Shown here piece by piece: positions 1 to 11,270 of a stretch of 64,000 nt of DNA (the first letter of the stretch is position 1; every line of letters starts with the position of its first letter). The position numbers were made by a program, and so were the translations under genes. This DNA comes from Castor canadensis (taxonomy: Eukaryota > Chordata > Mammalia > Rodentia > Castoridae). The DNA lies in NCBI RefSeq assembly GCF_047511655.1, contig NC_133397.1:129354308-129418307 (forward strand), read 5' to 3'. Below the pieces are notes generated by a model. That model was not told the origin of the DNA. It saw only the letters and a list, made by a program, of their open reading frames with translations, and made no database searches.

Positions 1-1215
1 ATAGGTATTCTATAGATAAGCTAGTTCTCTGGTCAGATATATTGGAAACAAAGGGTTAAGCAAAAATTATAGCTGACTTTCCTGGAGACTCTTTAGGGTG
101 TATGATACAGTAATATGTGTTATACATCCCTAAGAGAACACATTTACTTGGTTGGAAAAAAAAATACAAGCCCACCACCACCCTTCCAGGAAAGTGTGTT
201 ATCATCCTCTGGTGATATTAGGAATATTATGCTAAGCGATTAAACCAAAATGAAATGGATATGGTTTTAAATATCTTGTATTGCTGTAACATCTTACTAA
301 GTATAAGGCTCATATTGGTACATGCTTTCTCATGAGTGAACTACAGTTGAAGTAATTCATCATTTTTGCTCTGATTTCATTTTCCTTTATTTCATGAGAA
401 ATAGAGAAACAGAATAATTCTAGCCTAAGTTGATGGCTATTTTACTAAAACCTGAAAATGCTAAAAAAGCTTTCTGAGTGTAAAATACATCATATTTATT
501 AAGGCTGGCTTTAAAAAAAACTGTACATACTCTGCATTTGGGATTATGTTCCTAGAACCTCCCGTAACTTCTAATACTAAGGACAGTACTAAGCTAATAC
601 TAATGTTTCATAGGAACTGTGGGATGAGAACTAAAAGGCAAGCAGAAAAAAATATTCTAAAGCTTCAAAGAGCTACCAAGATAGTGAGGAATGACTTGAT
701 TAAGTTCTGGGAGAGGATAAGACTTGATAGAGGTGAGCGTAGTTTTTGTGGCTGCTTTTACATGGAGATGTTTGCTTTGAGATGCAGTCTTATGGAGCTA
801 GGTAAATAAAATCTGGTACAGATCCAATGAAGGGTGAGAATCCTGGTACACCATGCTTTAGGCTGAAACCCTGAGGGTCTGAACCCCAAGAGTAAAGGTG
901 AGTTAAAATTCAGAATGGTGAGCCAAATTCTGTAATTTCTTTTACCCTGGGGGAATTTGCTGGTTCTGGATGTGGGCGGGGGTCTGAGAAGCAAAACTAC
1001 AGTTATGCTGTACATGAGGATATTTCAGTCAATGACAGATATAACATGTTAGCAAATGCCATATATGTGGGTAGTAGGCTATATCATCTATGTTCGTGTA
1101 AGTATATTCTGTGATGTTAGCACAAAGATGAAATTGCTTAACTATGCATTTCTCGGAAATATTCAAGTTGTTAACAAAGCATATAAGAAGCTGGGGACAA
1201 GAAATTGGCAGAACA
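1..1215. other. DIPK1A intron, no recognised feature
   Basis: AT-rich single-copy-looking DNA. I see no exon, RNA gene or clear repeat. It lies upstream of the first DIPK1A exon in the window, so it is probably intron 2 of that gene. Confidence 0.5.
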
Positions 1216-1302
1216 GGGACTGGGGGTGTAGCTCAAGTGGTAGAGCACCGGCAATCCCCAGTACTACCTCCCCCCAGAAAAAGAAGGGAAGAAAAGAAAC
1301 CA
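1216..1302 (+). mobile_element. tRNA-derived SINE, shortened
   Basis: The A-box-like stretch GGGTGTAGCTCAAGTGGTAGAGC is followed by a shortened B-box and CCAGTACTACC tail, then an A/G-rich end. The middle of the usual unit is missing. Confidence 0.8.
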
Positions 1303-1879
1303 GAAGAGCCTTTGCACCACTGTGCCTGGTTCTCCAAGGTTTTTAACTGAGAGCCTGGCATTCCTTGAGGCTTCTGCCTCTGGCAGGTTCGTACCTGTAC
1401 CCTGGATCTCATGAGAATACCGTATATCTGCTTTGCTTTTCAATAAAGGTTTAGCCTCCCATTCCACCCAGTCCAGAAATTGGCAAATATCACAATATGA
1501 TAACTGGTTTTGTAAACAAATGCCCAAAAAGGAAAGCAGTGTTGATGAATATGGTTGGTTGCATGGCTCTGACATATTTACTGGATATAAAGGAGGTTCT
1601 CGAGTCCTTGGCTTGTTTTCATGGGGCAAGAACCATGGTATTAGTTAAGTCAGAGGTTCTCCTGGAGGAGTGCTGTAACCATCCCACTTAGAGCATTGCC
1701 TCCCGGCTGAGCTCACTCTTTAGGAATTAGGGATGAGAGGATATTAACAGGTGATAAGCACTTTATAGCTGTTCAACAAGCATGGTCTACCCTGGTTTAT
1801 ACAGCATTCTTCTCTGTATGTCTGTCTCTCCGCCCTCTCCATTTCTGTGAGGGGTCATATCTACTGTACCAGTTAGGAG

Positions 1880-2090
1880 CCTAAATTGGAATACAAGAGC
1901 TTTAGGTTTTAGTTCCAGTTTGTCCTTTCTGATCTGTGTAAGTTGGGTGAGTTTTTAGCCTTTAAAAAATGGAAATTAATAATTTTTCTATATCAGGTGG
2001 TTGTGAGGATAAAACGAGTTCATATCTTAAAAGGCTTATCACTGTGCCTGACATATAGTATCATTATTATCATTCCTCTGGTTGCTACCC
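1880..2090 (+). mobile_element. MIR (ancient tRNA-core SINE)
   Basis: Diverged MIR-like order: a stretch like TTCTGATCTGTGTAAGTTGGG, then AAAAATGGAAATTAATAATT, GGTGGTTGTGAGGATAAAA and CACTGTGCCTGACATATAGTA. The core and 3' end of MIR read this way on the plus strand. Confidence 0.7.
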
Positions 2091-2536
2091 TTGAGTCTGA
2101 TTGGAAAGATAAGACATCTACACACATACACATGATATTATATGTTCATGTGTACCAGTCAGAGTTCCACCAGAGATGCAAAGCCAATACGAGAAACTTA
2201 CTGCAAGGAAGTGGCTTATGCAATTGTGGGAGACACATCCAGAAGTTCTTAGGGTCGACTGTGAGGAAGGGCAGGCCGAAACTCCTGGGCATGACTAAAT
2301 GAGGACGTCATCTACAGGCAGAATTTCTTCTTCACAGAAGCTGTAGCATTGCTCGAAAGCCCTGCAACTAACTGAGTCAGGACCACTCAGATTATCTAAG
2401 ATAATCTCCCTTAAACTCAAGTGATTGTGGACTTTAGTCACATCAGCAAAATATCTTCACAGCAATACCTAGCTTGTTTTCTTCAACAACCAGGAACTAT
2501 AGCCTAGGCAAACTGACCCATCAGAAGAATCATGAA

Positions 2537-2616
2537 GCAGGGCTTGGTGGTTCATGCTTGTAATCCCAGCATTCAGGAGACTGAGGCAGGAGGATCAAGA
2601 GTTGGAGGCCAGCCAG
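2537..2616 (+). mobile_element. B1-type SINE (7SL-derived), 3' truncated
   Basis: Starts GGCTTGGTGGTTCATGC, then TGTAATCCCAGCATTCAGGAG and CTGAGGCAGGAGGATC, the left 7SL-like domain of rodent B1. It stops after GGCCAGCC with no A tail. Confidence 0.85.
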
Positions 2617-3950
2617 TGGGGTGGGAGGGAATAAATTTTCCTACTCTCCTATTCAGTCCATAGGCTTGACTCTAATGAAGTGGATAATAGGCTTTTAAAA
2701 CTCTGAGAAGGTAAATGGAGTAGAGTACTATGCTCAGAAAGCCACGGTTAACTGTGGAAGTTTGTAAGGATGAGAATTGTTCTGCTCTTCCTTGTTTGGA
2801 AGCAGTTCTCTAAAAATGAGAGCTACCTCTAGCCCTCGTCAGATTTGCTTGGAAGGATCATCTTCACTTTTTTTTCTTTTTCAGCCAAGCAGATAATATG
2901 TTATGTGCTTCAGAATACATTTTCTCTGTTAATAGAAACCCTGATTGATCCATTATGTCAGCAAATCCTGATTAGTGCCTACTCATAAAGAACCTTGCAC
3001 AGTTTGACTCGTTAGGCAAGATTCCCTTGACACAATCTCTTTCATTTGTTGGGATATTTCCCTTCTGTGCATTCTCAGGTCCATTGTTTAATGCTGGGAT
3101 CTTTTGGCTTTTCAAGATCCAACCTGACTAATGTGAGGACTCACTTCCTGCACCACTCTACAGACCTTTGTGGCTAGGAAAGCAGCTGCCACTGTAAACA
3201 GAAGCATTAAAAGATGGAAGGGCCGCTACATTTTATTACAGTCTCTATTGAGATTCAGTTTCTAGGGATAATGGTTTATTGCTTAAAACAATGAGCTTAA
3301 GATAAACTAAATTTATTTAGAATCATGTTTTTGGTTAGATAATAATATCTATATTTCATTTGGCTTTACTCTTTGCTTAAGATCAATTATTATTTGGCTG
3401 GATAGGTCCATTTTGTGGCATTATCCTGTATTTTTAAAATATTTGGGTGAATGATGACACCTTTCATTGAGGTAGGGAATAAAGGAGGACAACCCTTTGT
3501 CGGAGCAGGAGGTGGTGAGCTCAGTTTGTGGTTGGTTGAGTGTGAAGTACAAGTAAACTATCCAAATGGAGACAGGAGGCGTTTGAATGTTTAGTTCTAA
3601 AGAAAGGCCTGGTCTGGGAGAGAGCCAGGTTCCTCAGAGCTGTAAGAATAAATATCCCTTGTGACAGTGTACAGAGAATCCAAAGAAAGTAGAACAAACC
3701 CCTGGAAAACAATGATATTTAAACACGTGAGAAAAGAAGATAATTCCATGAAAAAGACTCATAAGGAGTTGCCTGAGAAGTTGGAGAAAAACACAAGGAG
3801 AGAAGCCATTAGGAAAAAGATTTTAAGCAGTGAGGTCAGCAAGGACAAAATCTGAAGGAGGTTGAATAATATGAGATTGAAATTTATAATTCAGAGTTCA
3901 TACTTTAAAGTGTTATGAGTATTTTAAAAATATAGTAGAGTCAAAAATCA
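2617..3950. other. DIPK1A intron, no recognised feature
   Basis: No splice-flanked coding segment or clear repeat family was recognised. Short reading frames here have no homology that I recognise. Confidence 0.4.
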
Positions 3951-3954
3951 AATG

Positions 3955-4113
3955 TGACACATGTATGAAAATGGAAAAATGAGACCTGTTGAAACTATTC
4001 TAGGAACAGGGGTAAGAATGATGGAGGGGTGAATTCAACTGTGATATATTGTAAGAACTTTTGTAAATGTCACAATGTAACTCCAGTATAACATTAATAA
4101 TAATAAAAAAATG
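3955..4113 (+). mobile_element. L1 3' end fragment
   Basis: Contains GATGGAGGGGTGAATTCAAC, then AAGAACTTTTGTAAATGTCACAATGTA and an A-rich end. The same 3' UTR occurs in reverse orientation at about 40,010-40,090, at the tail of the larger minus-strand L1. Confidence 0.75.
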
Positions 4114-4194
4114 TCATGTGTTGGATCTAGTTGGAGTGGGGGGAGTAAGTGAACAGTGAGTACAGACTAATGTTTCTAGAAAGTTCTAGTAAGT

Positions 4195-4660
4195 GGGTTT
4201 TTTATTGGTTGCATTTTTGGGGGTAGGTTGTTTTAAATTTGCCATAAAATGTACATGATAAAGCTTTACCATCTTGACGATTTTCAGTAGTCTTGGTATT
4301 CATACTGTTGTGCAACCATCTCCATAACTTTCATTTTGTAAACTAAAACTCTGTATCCATTAAGCAACAACTCCCTTTTCTCTTCCCTTAATTCCCTAAC
4401 AATCAACATCATACTTTCTGTTTCTACAAATCTGACTACTGTAGAAGTGAAATCATACAGGTTTTGTCCTTTCGTGACTGGCTTATTTTACTTAGCATAA
4501 TGTCCTCAAGATTCATCCATGTTGAATGGATATGTATGTATGTCAGAATTTCCTTCCTCTTTAAGCTAATATCTTGTTGTATGTATATAGTATATTTTAT
4601 TTATCTGTTCATCATTGGTGGAGATTTGGATTGCTTTTACTTTTTTAGCTGAGAAATTGT
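4195..4660 (-). mobile_element. Ancient L1 3' fragment
   Basis: The plus strand carries TTGTGCAACCATCTCCATAAC and GCATAATGTCCTCAAGATTC followed by ATCCATGTTG. This is the reverse complement of the ORF2 end and 3' UTR of old eutherian L1M-type elements. It is strongly diverged. Confidence 0.7.
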
Positions 4661-5063
4661 TTTAAATTACTAGTTTGGTCTATCACAGTCCTTAGATTTT
4701 ATTTGAAAGGTAGTTGATCCTAATTAAAAGTAATTCCTATAATGAAAGATTGGCTCAGCATTTGAAAATCCATTATCAACTTAAAGGAGTAGAAGAGACG
4801 AACAATATGATTGTCTAAATTGATGCACTTGACAAAATTCAATAAATTCTTAGCAAGCTAACAGTACAAAGGAACTTTCACAACCTGACTACAAAACCTC
4901 TGCTTGCCAACATCATATGTAATGGTGAGTGTCTGAATTCATATAATCTCTGAGATCAAGATCATGGCAAGGATGTATATTTTCCTTGTTTCTATTCTGC
5001 ATTTTACCGAGTGTCCTAGCCACTGAAATAAGACAAGAAATATAAATAAAAGGCTTAGAGAAA

Positions 5064-5296
5064 GCTGGGTGACGGTGGCTTACACCTGTAAACATAGCTA
5101 CTTGGAAGGCTGAGATTAGGAGGATTGCAGTTCGAGGCCAGCTCTGGCAAATAGTTGGAGACCCCATCTCCAAAATAACCAGAGAAAAATGGAGTGGAGG
5201 TGTGGCTCAAATGTTAGAGTGCCTGGTTTGCAAGTATCAACCCTGAATTCAAACTCCAGTCCCACCAAAACTAACTAACTAACTAACTAAATAAAA
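5064..5296 (+). mobile_element. Composite SINE: B1-type plus tRNA-type
   Basis: A 7SL-like part (GCTGGGTGACGGTGGCTTACACCTG...) ends in CATCTCCAAAATAA. It is joined to a tRNA-like part (GGAGGTGTGGCTCAAATG ... TTCAAACTCCAGTCCCACC) and closes with a TAAC microsatellite tail. The order B1 then tRNA recurs at other places in the window. Confidence 0.85.
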
Positions 5297-6028
5297 AGAA
5301 TAGAGATTGAGAAGGAAGGAAGGAAGTGGGAGAATGGGAAGCCACTGAAAAGTGTTTGATATAGGTAAGGATTAACTATTCCCATGCAACCTTACTCTAT
5401 GATGAAAACAATTTCTGTTACATATGCACAGGCATAAAATAGTTATTCAGTCATAAAACATTTATTTTCCGTATATGAATATATTTGAAAGCAGTCACAA
5501 AACATGTCATATAATCTATAAACTCATTAAAATTCTAACACTTTTTTTAGTTGCCCTATTAACTTGAATGTGAAAGATTTACGCAAGGCAAGACGCAGTG
5601 ACACTCTTGAGGCAGTTGTCTGTGAACTTGTAATTAACATTAGGCAGCTACAGATTCTGAACCAATGATTCTCAAAATAGTTCTTAGATCAGCCAAATCC
5701 ACTTCACCCGGGAAGTTGCTATCCATGTATATTTTCAGCCCCACCCAAGACTTAAAGAGACAGAAACTGTGAGACTTTGTTACTGTTTGAGAATGTCTGT
5801 GTAAAATGATTAGCTCCATTAGGTTGAGGTCTCTTTCTAAAGAGAAAAGTTATAGTTCCAACAGGTTCTTATACCCTCTTCAAGAAAGATTATAGAATAT
5901 CTTATAGTTAGCTAATCTATATATCTTAAAAGCCTTTAATTTTATCAACATCAATCCATTGATGGATGCCACAAATTTTACTAATAAAATACTAATTTTC
6001 TAATTAGCAAAATATCAGAAATGGCACT
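5297..6028. other. DIPK1A intron, no recognised feature
   Basis: AT-rich intronic sequence. No gene, RNA or repeat family is supported. Confidence 0.4.
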
Positions 6029-6073
6029 AGGGCTGTAGCTCATGAAGCCCTGGGTTTGATATCCAGCAAAAAA
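6029..6073 (+). mobile_element. tRNA-derived SINE remnant
   Basis: GGGCTGTAGCTCATG directly followed by AAGCCCTGGGTTTGATATCCAGCA. It is a shortened member of the tRNA-like SINE family with the middle deleted. Confidence 0.65.
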
Positions 6074-6689
6074 TCCAAATTGGGTAATGGTTCCATCTCA
6101 GTCAAGATCAGGAATGTAGACATACTTAGAAGGGTTGCCTCTGGAGGGTGGCTTTCTGATCAGAGCTTAGCTGAACATCTGTGCATTTTTAGTTAGGATA
6201 TTAGAGACACCTAACTATAAGCTGTGCGCACACAAATACTGTACGATGTGCACCAGGAAAATTTTAGTTGAATTATGGCCATTATAACAGTAAGGAAGGG
6301 AAAATGGACAAGATGTGTGTGTGTGTGCAGGGAAGAGATTTGAGACGTCAGTAGAGGGAGAAGATAGGAGAAAATGGCAAAGATTTAGAATAGTTGATTT
6401 TGGGAATGGCATTGTTAACACGGACATAAGGATTTTCAGGCATTGTGAAGAACTCTTTTTTTTTTTTCCTTAGTAAGGAACTGAAGTCTGAAATTGATGT
6501 CTGAAATTCATTTTTAGAACATAGATCTTAACAAAATTATTTAAGGTCTAGTAATATCCATGTTTGTTCTTATTGCCCCCTTGTGGTATAGTTTATGAAA
6601 TTATTCCTTCAACATGGTGAGCTTTGTAAAATGAAGCCAAAGAGTGCTATCTTCTGGCATTATGAGGTATATGCAAGCAAAGGTGTGGG

Positions 6690-6691
<2 letters not shown>

Positions 6692-6746
<55 letters not shown>

Positions 6747-6747
6747 G
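6692..6747. repeat. (TG)n microsatellite
   Basis: About 23 uninterrupted TG dinucleotides followed by an imperfect TATGTGTGG end. It directly abuts the oligo-T of the next SINE. Confidence 0.95.
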
Positions 6748-6834
6748 TTTTTTTTTTTGGTGGTACTGAAGTTTGAACTCAGGGCCCTGTGCTTGGTAGG
6801 CAAGTGCTCTACCACATGAGCCATGACCCCAGCC
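6748..6834 (-). mobile_element. tRNA-derived SINE
   Basis: Oligo-T, then GGTGGTACTGAAGTTTGAAC, CTCTACCACATGAGCCATG and CCCCAGCC. This is the reverse complement of the GCTGGGG..GGCTCA..GGTAGAG..TTCAAAC..CCAGTACCACC unit. Confidence 0.9.
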
Positions 6835-7282
6835 AAGGGATGGCCTTTATTGGAATTAAAGTAGAAAAAGTTTTAGGGGCGGAAAAACCTTTGACATTTT
6901 CTGTGATTATCTTACTGTAAAGTAGAGCATTGTTTTTGTTTAGAAGATCATATTGCTTACAGTGATTATGGTTTGAATGTATGGCTGTGCCTGAAAAGCA
7001 ACAAAACAGTATGCGACCAACTAACTACCCTTTCCAGACAGGTGTGTGGGAAGTTTGCTTTTGGTTTGTGACAGACACCACAAGTTGAGGAGCCTGTTTT
7101 TTGTGACCACCTCTTTGATCCAGGGTTGGCTTGAGGCCTTTGCTCAAAACAAGGAATCTGATTCTTGTTGCTGAATGCCAGAGTAGTCTTCATTGCTTGC
7201 CAGTTACTAAGTGATACCTAGTCTGTACTTTAAAAGTGATTTAGATATATGGAAAAGTAATACTCTTTTACCAGTAAGTTTT

Positions 7283-7405
7283 TGTTTTTTAAAAAGATGG
7301 GTTATTTGTCTGTTGCACACACTGGCTTCAAACTCCTGGGCCAAGAGATCCTTTTGCATAAACCTCAGGAGTAGCAGGAACTACAAGTGCATACCATTGC
7401 ACTTC
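7283..7405 (-). mobile_element. B1-type SINE, diverged
   Basis: The plus strand reads TGGCTTCAAACTCCTGGGCC, then CTCAGGAGTAGCAGGAACTAC and AAGTGCATACCATTGCAC, a reversed and degraded 7SL-like unit. Confidence 0.6.
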
Positions 7406-7420
7406 GCTCCCAAAGAGGTT

Positions 7421-7455
7421 TTTATCTGTCTGTCTGTCTGTCTATCTACCTGTCA
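7421..7455. repeat. TCTG/TCTA tetranucleotide run
   Basis: TCTGTCTGTCTGTCTATCTACC, an imperfect tetranucleotide microsatellite. Confidence 0.75.
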
Positions 7456-7470
7456 TCTATATAGCTATCA

Positions 7471-7637
7471 TTTTTGTGGTACTGGGATTTGAACTCAGGG
7501 TGTTTTGTTTGCTAGGCAGGTGCTCTACCACTTGAGCCACACCCCCCCAGCCTCTTTTGCGTTAGTTATTTTTTCGAATAGGGTCGGATATTTATGCCCA
7601 GGCCAGCCCAGATCACAATCTTTGTGCTCAGGTGTGC
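7471..7637 (-). mobile_element. Composite SINE, first part (split by the LTR)
   Basis: tRNA-like part: GTGGTACTGGGATTTGAACTC ... CTCTACCACTTGAGCCAC. This is followed by the start of the 7SL-like part up to CTCAGGTGTGC. The rest of the same SINE resumes at 8,156 with TGTGCCACCATGCCC. Joined across the LTR, the two parts give the usual unit with a single TGTGC. Confidence 0.85.
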
Positions 7638-8155
7638 TGTCATAGTTGCCAGGGATTTTGTCTTGAGCAATGGAAGAATGAAACTCACCGACAACAGGTG
7701 AACAAAAGAGCAGTTTTATTTAAGTAGAGGAGAGGAAAGAGTAGAAAAGCTCCCGTGTACGTTCGAGGGGTCTCAGAGCCCTCAAGGCTCTTTGTCTAGA
7801 GGTTTTTATAGGAATTTTATTTTCTGGTTGAAGGGGAGCTGATTGTGTCTCTTTGTTACAGTCAATTTAGGGGGTGTACATCTGTGCCAGTCCGTGGGCA
7901 TCACTGGGGCACTGTGCATGCCCCCCTTTCCCTTACCAATAGCCCTGAGGTCCAGTGCATCGGCTGGACATCCTATCAGGGCCTAGTTTATGTGCCTCAG
8001 CAGTTTTAAGGCTTGGGCATGTGGTTTTAAGACTCCCCATTTCCCACACCTGTTTATCCCATCTCTGTGTCTTTGGTAAGTTTCCATGAGTTTCCCTGTC
8101 CCTGTTCTGCCTGACCATTTCTGTCTCCTAACTTCCAGTCTCAGGATGACAGTCA
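7638..8155 (-). mobile_element. Solo LTR of an endogenous retrovirus
   Basis: 518 bp with TG...CA ends, inserted in a SINE and flanked by a 5-bp duplication TGTGC (7,633-7,637 and 8,156-8,160). Read on the minus strand, a TATAAAAA box lies at 7,803-7,810 and an AATAAA signal at 7,715-7,720. That is the U3-R-U5 order expected of an LTR. No internal gag, pol or env sequence is present, so this is the product of recombination between two LTRs. The family is not identified. Some internal bases may be mutated, since the terminal inverted repeat beyond TG/CA is imperfect. Confidence 0.8.
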
Positions 8156-8283
8156 TGTGCCACCATGCCCTGTTTTTTGGAGTCTTGTGAACTTTTTGCG
8201 TGGGCTGTCCTCAAGCCACAGTCTTCCAGATCTCTGCCTCCAGAGTAACTAGGATTACAGAAGTGAACCACTGTACCCGGCTC
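8156..8283 (-). mobile_element. Composite SINE, second part (split by the LTR)
   Basis: Starts at the second TGTGC copy and continues CACCATGCCC ... CAGTCTTCCAGATCTCTGCC ... CTAGGATTACAGAAGTGAACC ... CCCGGC. This is the remainder of the 7SL-like half of the SINE that begins at 7,471. Confidence 0.8.
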
Positions 8284-8329
8284 CTCAATGAGATTTTAAA
8301 ACCAAGCCTGCTATGTTCTTTATGTTAGT

Positions 8330-8480
8330 TATTTAAAAAGCATTTACTGAACACTTAAATATCAAACTGCTACATGCTATAGGGAAAGAGGAAGTTAAAA
8401 AATGAATATGACTGTGTCTGTGCCTTTAAATAACCTTACTTTCTAGCTGGGAAGATAACATGAATGCAAACGGTGTTAGA
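8330..8480 (+). mobile_element. L2-like ancient LINE fragment (tentative)
   Basis: GCATTTACTGAACACTTAAA ... CATGCTATAGG ... CCTTACTTTCTAGCTGGGAAGATAAC resembles the 3' end of L2, which has the order TTTATTGAGCACCTACTATG ... GAGCTTACATTCTAG. It is heavily diverged. Confidence 0.5.
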
Positions 8481-8689
8481 TTTAGAAATATAAGCAAAGA
8501 AGGTAGGAAGAATATTCATGAAAGAAATATACAGCTTTGAGATTATTCATTTGGAAAGATGGGTGTTGCAGAAAGGACCATGTTTAAATCTTGACCTTGG
8601 ACAAGTTAAGGATTCAGGAACCCATGATGAGGACAGTTGAAGGAATAGCTCCTTGAGCCCTATCCCAGAAGTTGCTCATGATAGAATTC

Positions 8690-8860
8690 TAGATAAGAAC
8701 CTGACACACACTTCATTCATTCACTCATATGATTAGCAGGAGCTTTTCATATGAGTTTGGTTATGTGTCAGGCACTGTGAAAGCCCTAAGGAAACAAAGA
8801 TGAAAGTTCTGCTCTGTTTTGAGTTGCTTGTGTGGAGGGACTGAGTATGATGACAGACCT
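8690..8860 (+). mobile_element. L2-like ancient LINE fragment (tentative)
   Basis: TTCATTCATTCACTCA, then TATGTGTCAGGCACTGTGAAAG and GGAAACAAAGATGAAAG match the order of the L2 3' end (CATTCATTCA ... GTGCCAGGCACTGT ... ACAAAACAGA). Confidence 0.55.
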
Positions 8861-8949
8861 TTAATGGGAACTCTAGGGAGAGGCATCTGACCCTGTCAGT
8901 AGGGAACCTGCTCTGTCAGCTCCTCTCCAATAAAGGTAATTCTTTTTCT

Positions 8950-9140
8950 TTTAACTGACTGGTTAGAAGCACCAGCTCTGGAGGTAGACTATGGACTTGG
9001 AGTCTACCATTAGCCTGCTGTGCACTTTCTCAACCTCTTCTTGACCTCCCTGTCCTGGAGACAATGGAAACACTTACTTCACATGCAGCTCTCTTAGGAC
9101 AGTGTTTGGCGTACCAAAAGAATTTGACAGATGCGGGTGC
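8950..9140 (+). mobile_element. MIR (ancient)
   Basis: GGTTAGAAGCACCAGCTCTGGAG, TGGACTTGGAGTC, TGTGCACTTTCTCAACCTCTTC and GACAGTGTTTGGCGTACC follow the MIR order from 5' region to 3' end, diverged. Confidence 0.55.
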
Positions 9141-9331
9141 TACCTACTGCCTTCTTAATCTTTTGGTATATTTGCTTCATTTTTCAAAATATGTAAAACT
9201 TCACAGGTCAGTTGCAGTTCTTTGTATCACTCTGACATCTCTTTCTCCAGAATAACAGCGTTCTTAGATTTGGTATGAGTCCTTGTCATCATATTTTCAT
9301 ACTTTTGCTACATGTATGTGGGCACATAACA

Positions 9332-9360
9332 ATACATACATACATACATATATATATATA
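9332..9360. repeat. TACA/TA microsatellite
   Basis: Four ATAC-type repeats run into a short (TA)n. Confidence 0.8.
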
Positions 9361-9536
9361 GTGTGCCCACATGTTTCTGAGCTGTGATAAATGGTACTAA
9401 ACTGCCTATCATCCTACAACTTTGTCCTCATTATGTTTTTAACGTTTTCCATGTTAATATATGGGCCTGGTTCTTTCATTTCAATTCCTATATAGTATTT
9501 ATTTTACAAATATATACATGGCTTTTTGTTTGTTTT

Positions 9537-9648
9537 TAGCTTTTTTTGGGAAAGGTTCTCCCTTTGTAGCCCAGGCTGGTCTCAAACTCATGATTGTCCT
9601 GCCTAAGCCCCTTGTGCTGGGATTACAGGTGTGCACCACAACGGCTGG
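9537..9648 (-). mobile_element. B1-type SINE
   Basis: The plus strand reads CCTTTGTAGCCCAGGCTGGTC, then TGTGCTGGGATTACAGGTGTG and CACCACAACGGCTGG, a reversed 7SL-like unit. Confidence 0.9.
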
Positions 9649-9785
9649 TGACTAATTATCTCTTGTTGAGGGCATTTCTATTGTTACCCATTTTCCACTC
9701 TTGAAAATGGAACCACATGTTGGTGTGCAAAGGTCATCCTCGGCCAACTGTCTCTGGAGGGAAAGATTTTGGGTCACTGATTCAA

Positions 9786-9860
9786 TTTTTTTTTTTTCAG
9801 TGCTGGGATCAAACCCTCACACATACAGGCAGCACCCTACTACTGAGCCACATCCCTCCT
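9786..9860 (-). mobile_element. tRNA-derived SINE
   Basis: Oligo-T, CAGTGCTGGGATCAAACC and CCCTACTACTGAGCCACATCC, a reversed tRNA-like unit close to the ID-type variant. Confidence 0.8.
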
Positions 9861-10089
9861 CACTGATCAGCCCTACTGATTCAATTAAAAAAATTTTAAT
9901 CTTAATGTTCTGCTTTTTCTTCTTGCATAATTTTATTTTTTTTCTAGAAAAAGTCATTCAGCTGTGTTGGCATACAGTCATTCATGTCTTCACCATCACC
10001 TCCCTCTCTTCTCACAGTGCCATGTGAGCCGCCTCTCACATCTTCATGATCAGTGCTCTACAGGTTGACTTTGTTAAGTTGTCAAAAAG

Positions 10090-10560
10090 AAGTAGCTGTA
10101 GATGCTGTTGACTTTCTCCCACCAATTTCTGCATTTGTATTTCTTCTACATCTTTTAGGAGTTTACTTGCTATCATAATTGTTAGTTTTTAAAGCCTCTT
10201 TAATTGAGTACTTGCTTAGCTCTATTCAGACTCTGACTGTTTCATCATTGCATTTAAAACTGCAGATTTCCCAGGAAGTACTGCTTTAGCTGTCTCCCAC
10301 AAGTTTTGTTGTTCAGTTTTAAACAGTCTGCATTTTCATTGTGATTTCTACTCTAACCCAAATTATTTAGGAATGTGCCTTTTACTTTCTAAACTGTTTT
10401 TCCTTTCCTTTCTTCCTTTCTTTCTTTTTCTTCTTCCTTTCTCATATTTCAGTACTTTCATTTTCTGTTTTCTTTTGCACTAGGCTATGTTTGAGCAAAC
10501 TAACTTTTGTTTTTCTTCCACTTGTTTATTTATTTCTGGTCAGAAAATGTGTTCTGTGAG
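10090..10560 (-). mobile_element. Ancient L1 ORF2 fragment
   Basis: The plus strand contains GCTTTAGCTGTCTCCCACAAG, ACCCAAATTATTTAGGAATGTG and CTGGTCAGAAAATGTG. These are the reverse complement of the 5' part of L1 ORF2, and the same block is seen in the larger L1 at about 32,820-33,020. A CTTT-rich microsatellite interrupts it near 10,400-10,440. Confidence 0.65.
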
Positions 10561-11034
10561 GTTTAAATCCCTTCCCTAAACTATACCTTCAGGAGTTTCC
10601 ACTTAAGCTTCTGAGTGTGGCCTTCGAATTCCCACCACTCATCAAAGAAGAAACATGCCAGTGAAATTGCTGGCTGTTGCTGCTAAACAGATGCAGCTGC
10701 ATTTCCCAAAACTCTCCAGAGGTTGTCACTCTGCCCTCCATGTCCCGCCCCCGGACACGAGGCCAGGAACTTGATTTCTCTGCTCCTTCTTTGAAGGTGA
10801 AACTCCATATTCTTAGTTATAGCCAGATTTGAAGGAGAAAGCAGGTCATGCTCAAGGGCTTATCTAGGATCTCCTCTGCTGTTGGTAGCAGAAGGGCTGT
10901 TAATTGACACTTTGCTCTGCACATGGGCAGGACTCTTATCCTCTATCAGGACTATTATCTTCTTAGCAAACGGCATGGAGAAGGCCCAGTGGGCAGGTCT
11001 GAAGAGCTGTGCCATCCAGAACAATGTTCAGTAA

Positions 11035-11270
11035 TGATTGAGAGAATGGACTCTGAAGCTGGATTGCCTGAGTTGGAATCATGGCTTTATCATTTTGTAG
11101 CTATGAACAAGTTACTCAATGGATAGTCCTGTTTCCTTAGCTTTATAATGAATCTAGCAATAGGTTCTGTATCACAGGGTTATTGTCATGATGATAAATG
11201 TATAACACAAGGGCAGAGCCTGACACATTGTAAATATGGAGTAACAGTCAGATATTGTATTAACAGTTAT
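11035..11270 (+). mobile_element. MIR (ancient), well preserved
   Basis: AGAATGGACTCTGAAGCTGG, TTGCCTGAGTTGGAATCATGG, AACAAGTTACTCAATG, CAGGGTTATTGTCATGATG and CCTGACACATTGTAAATATGG follow the full MIR order. Confidence 0.9.

Noticed and set aside
1056..1110. Frame reading VVGYIIYV, reminiscent of the DIPK1A membrane segment
   Set aside because: No splice sites fit, the following residues do not match the expected cysteine-rich continuation, and the flanking frame reads into a SINE. Taken as coincidence.
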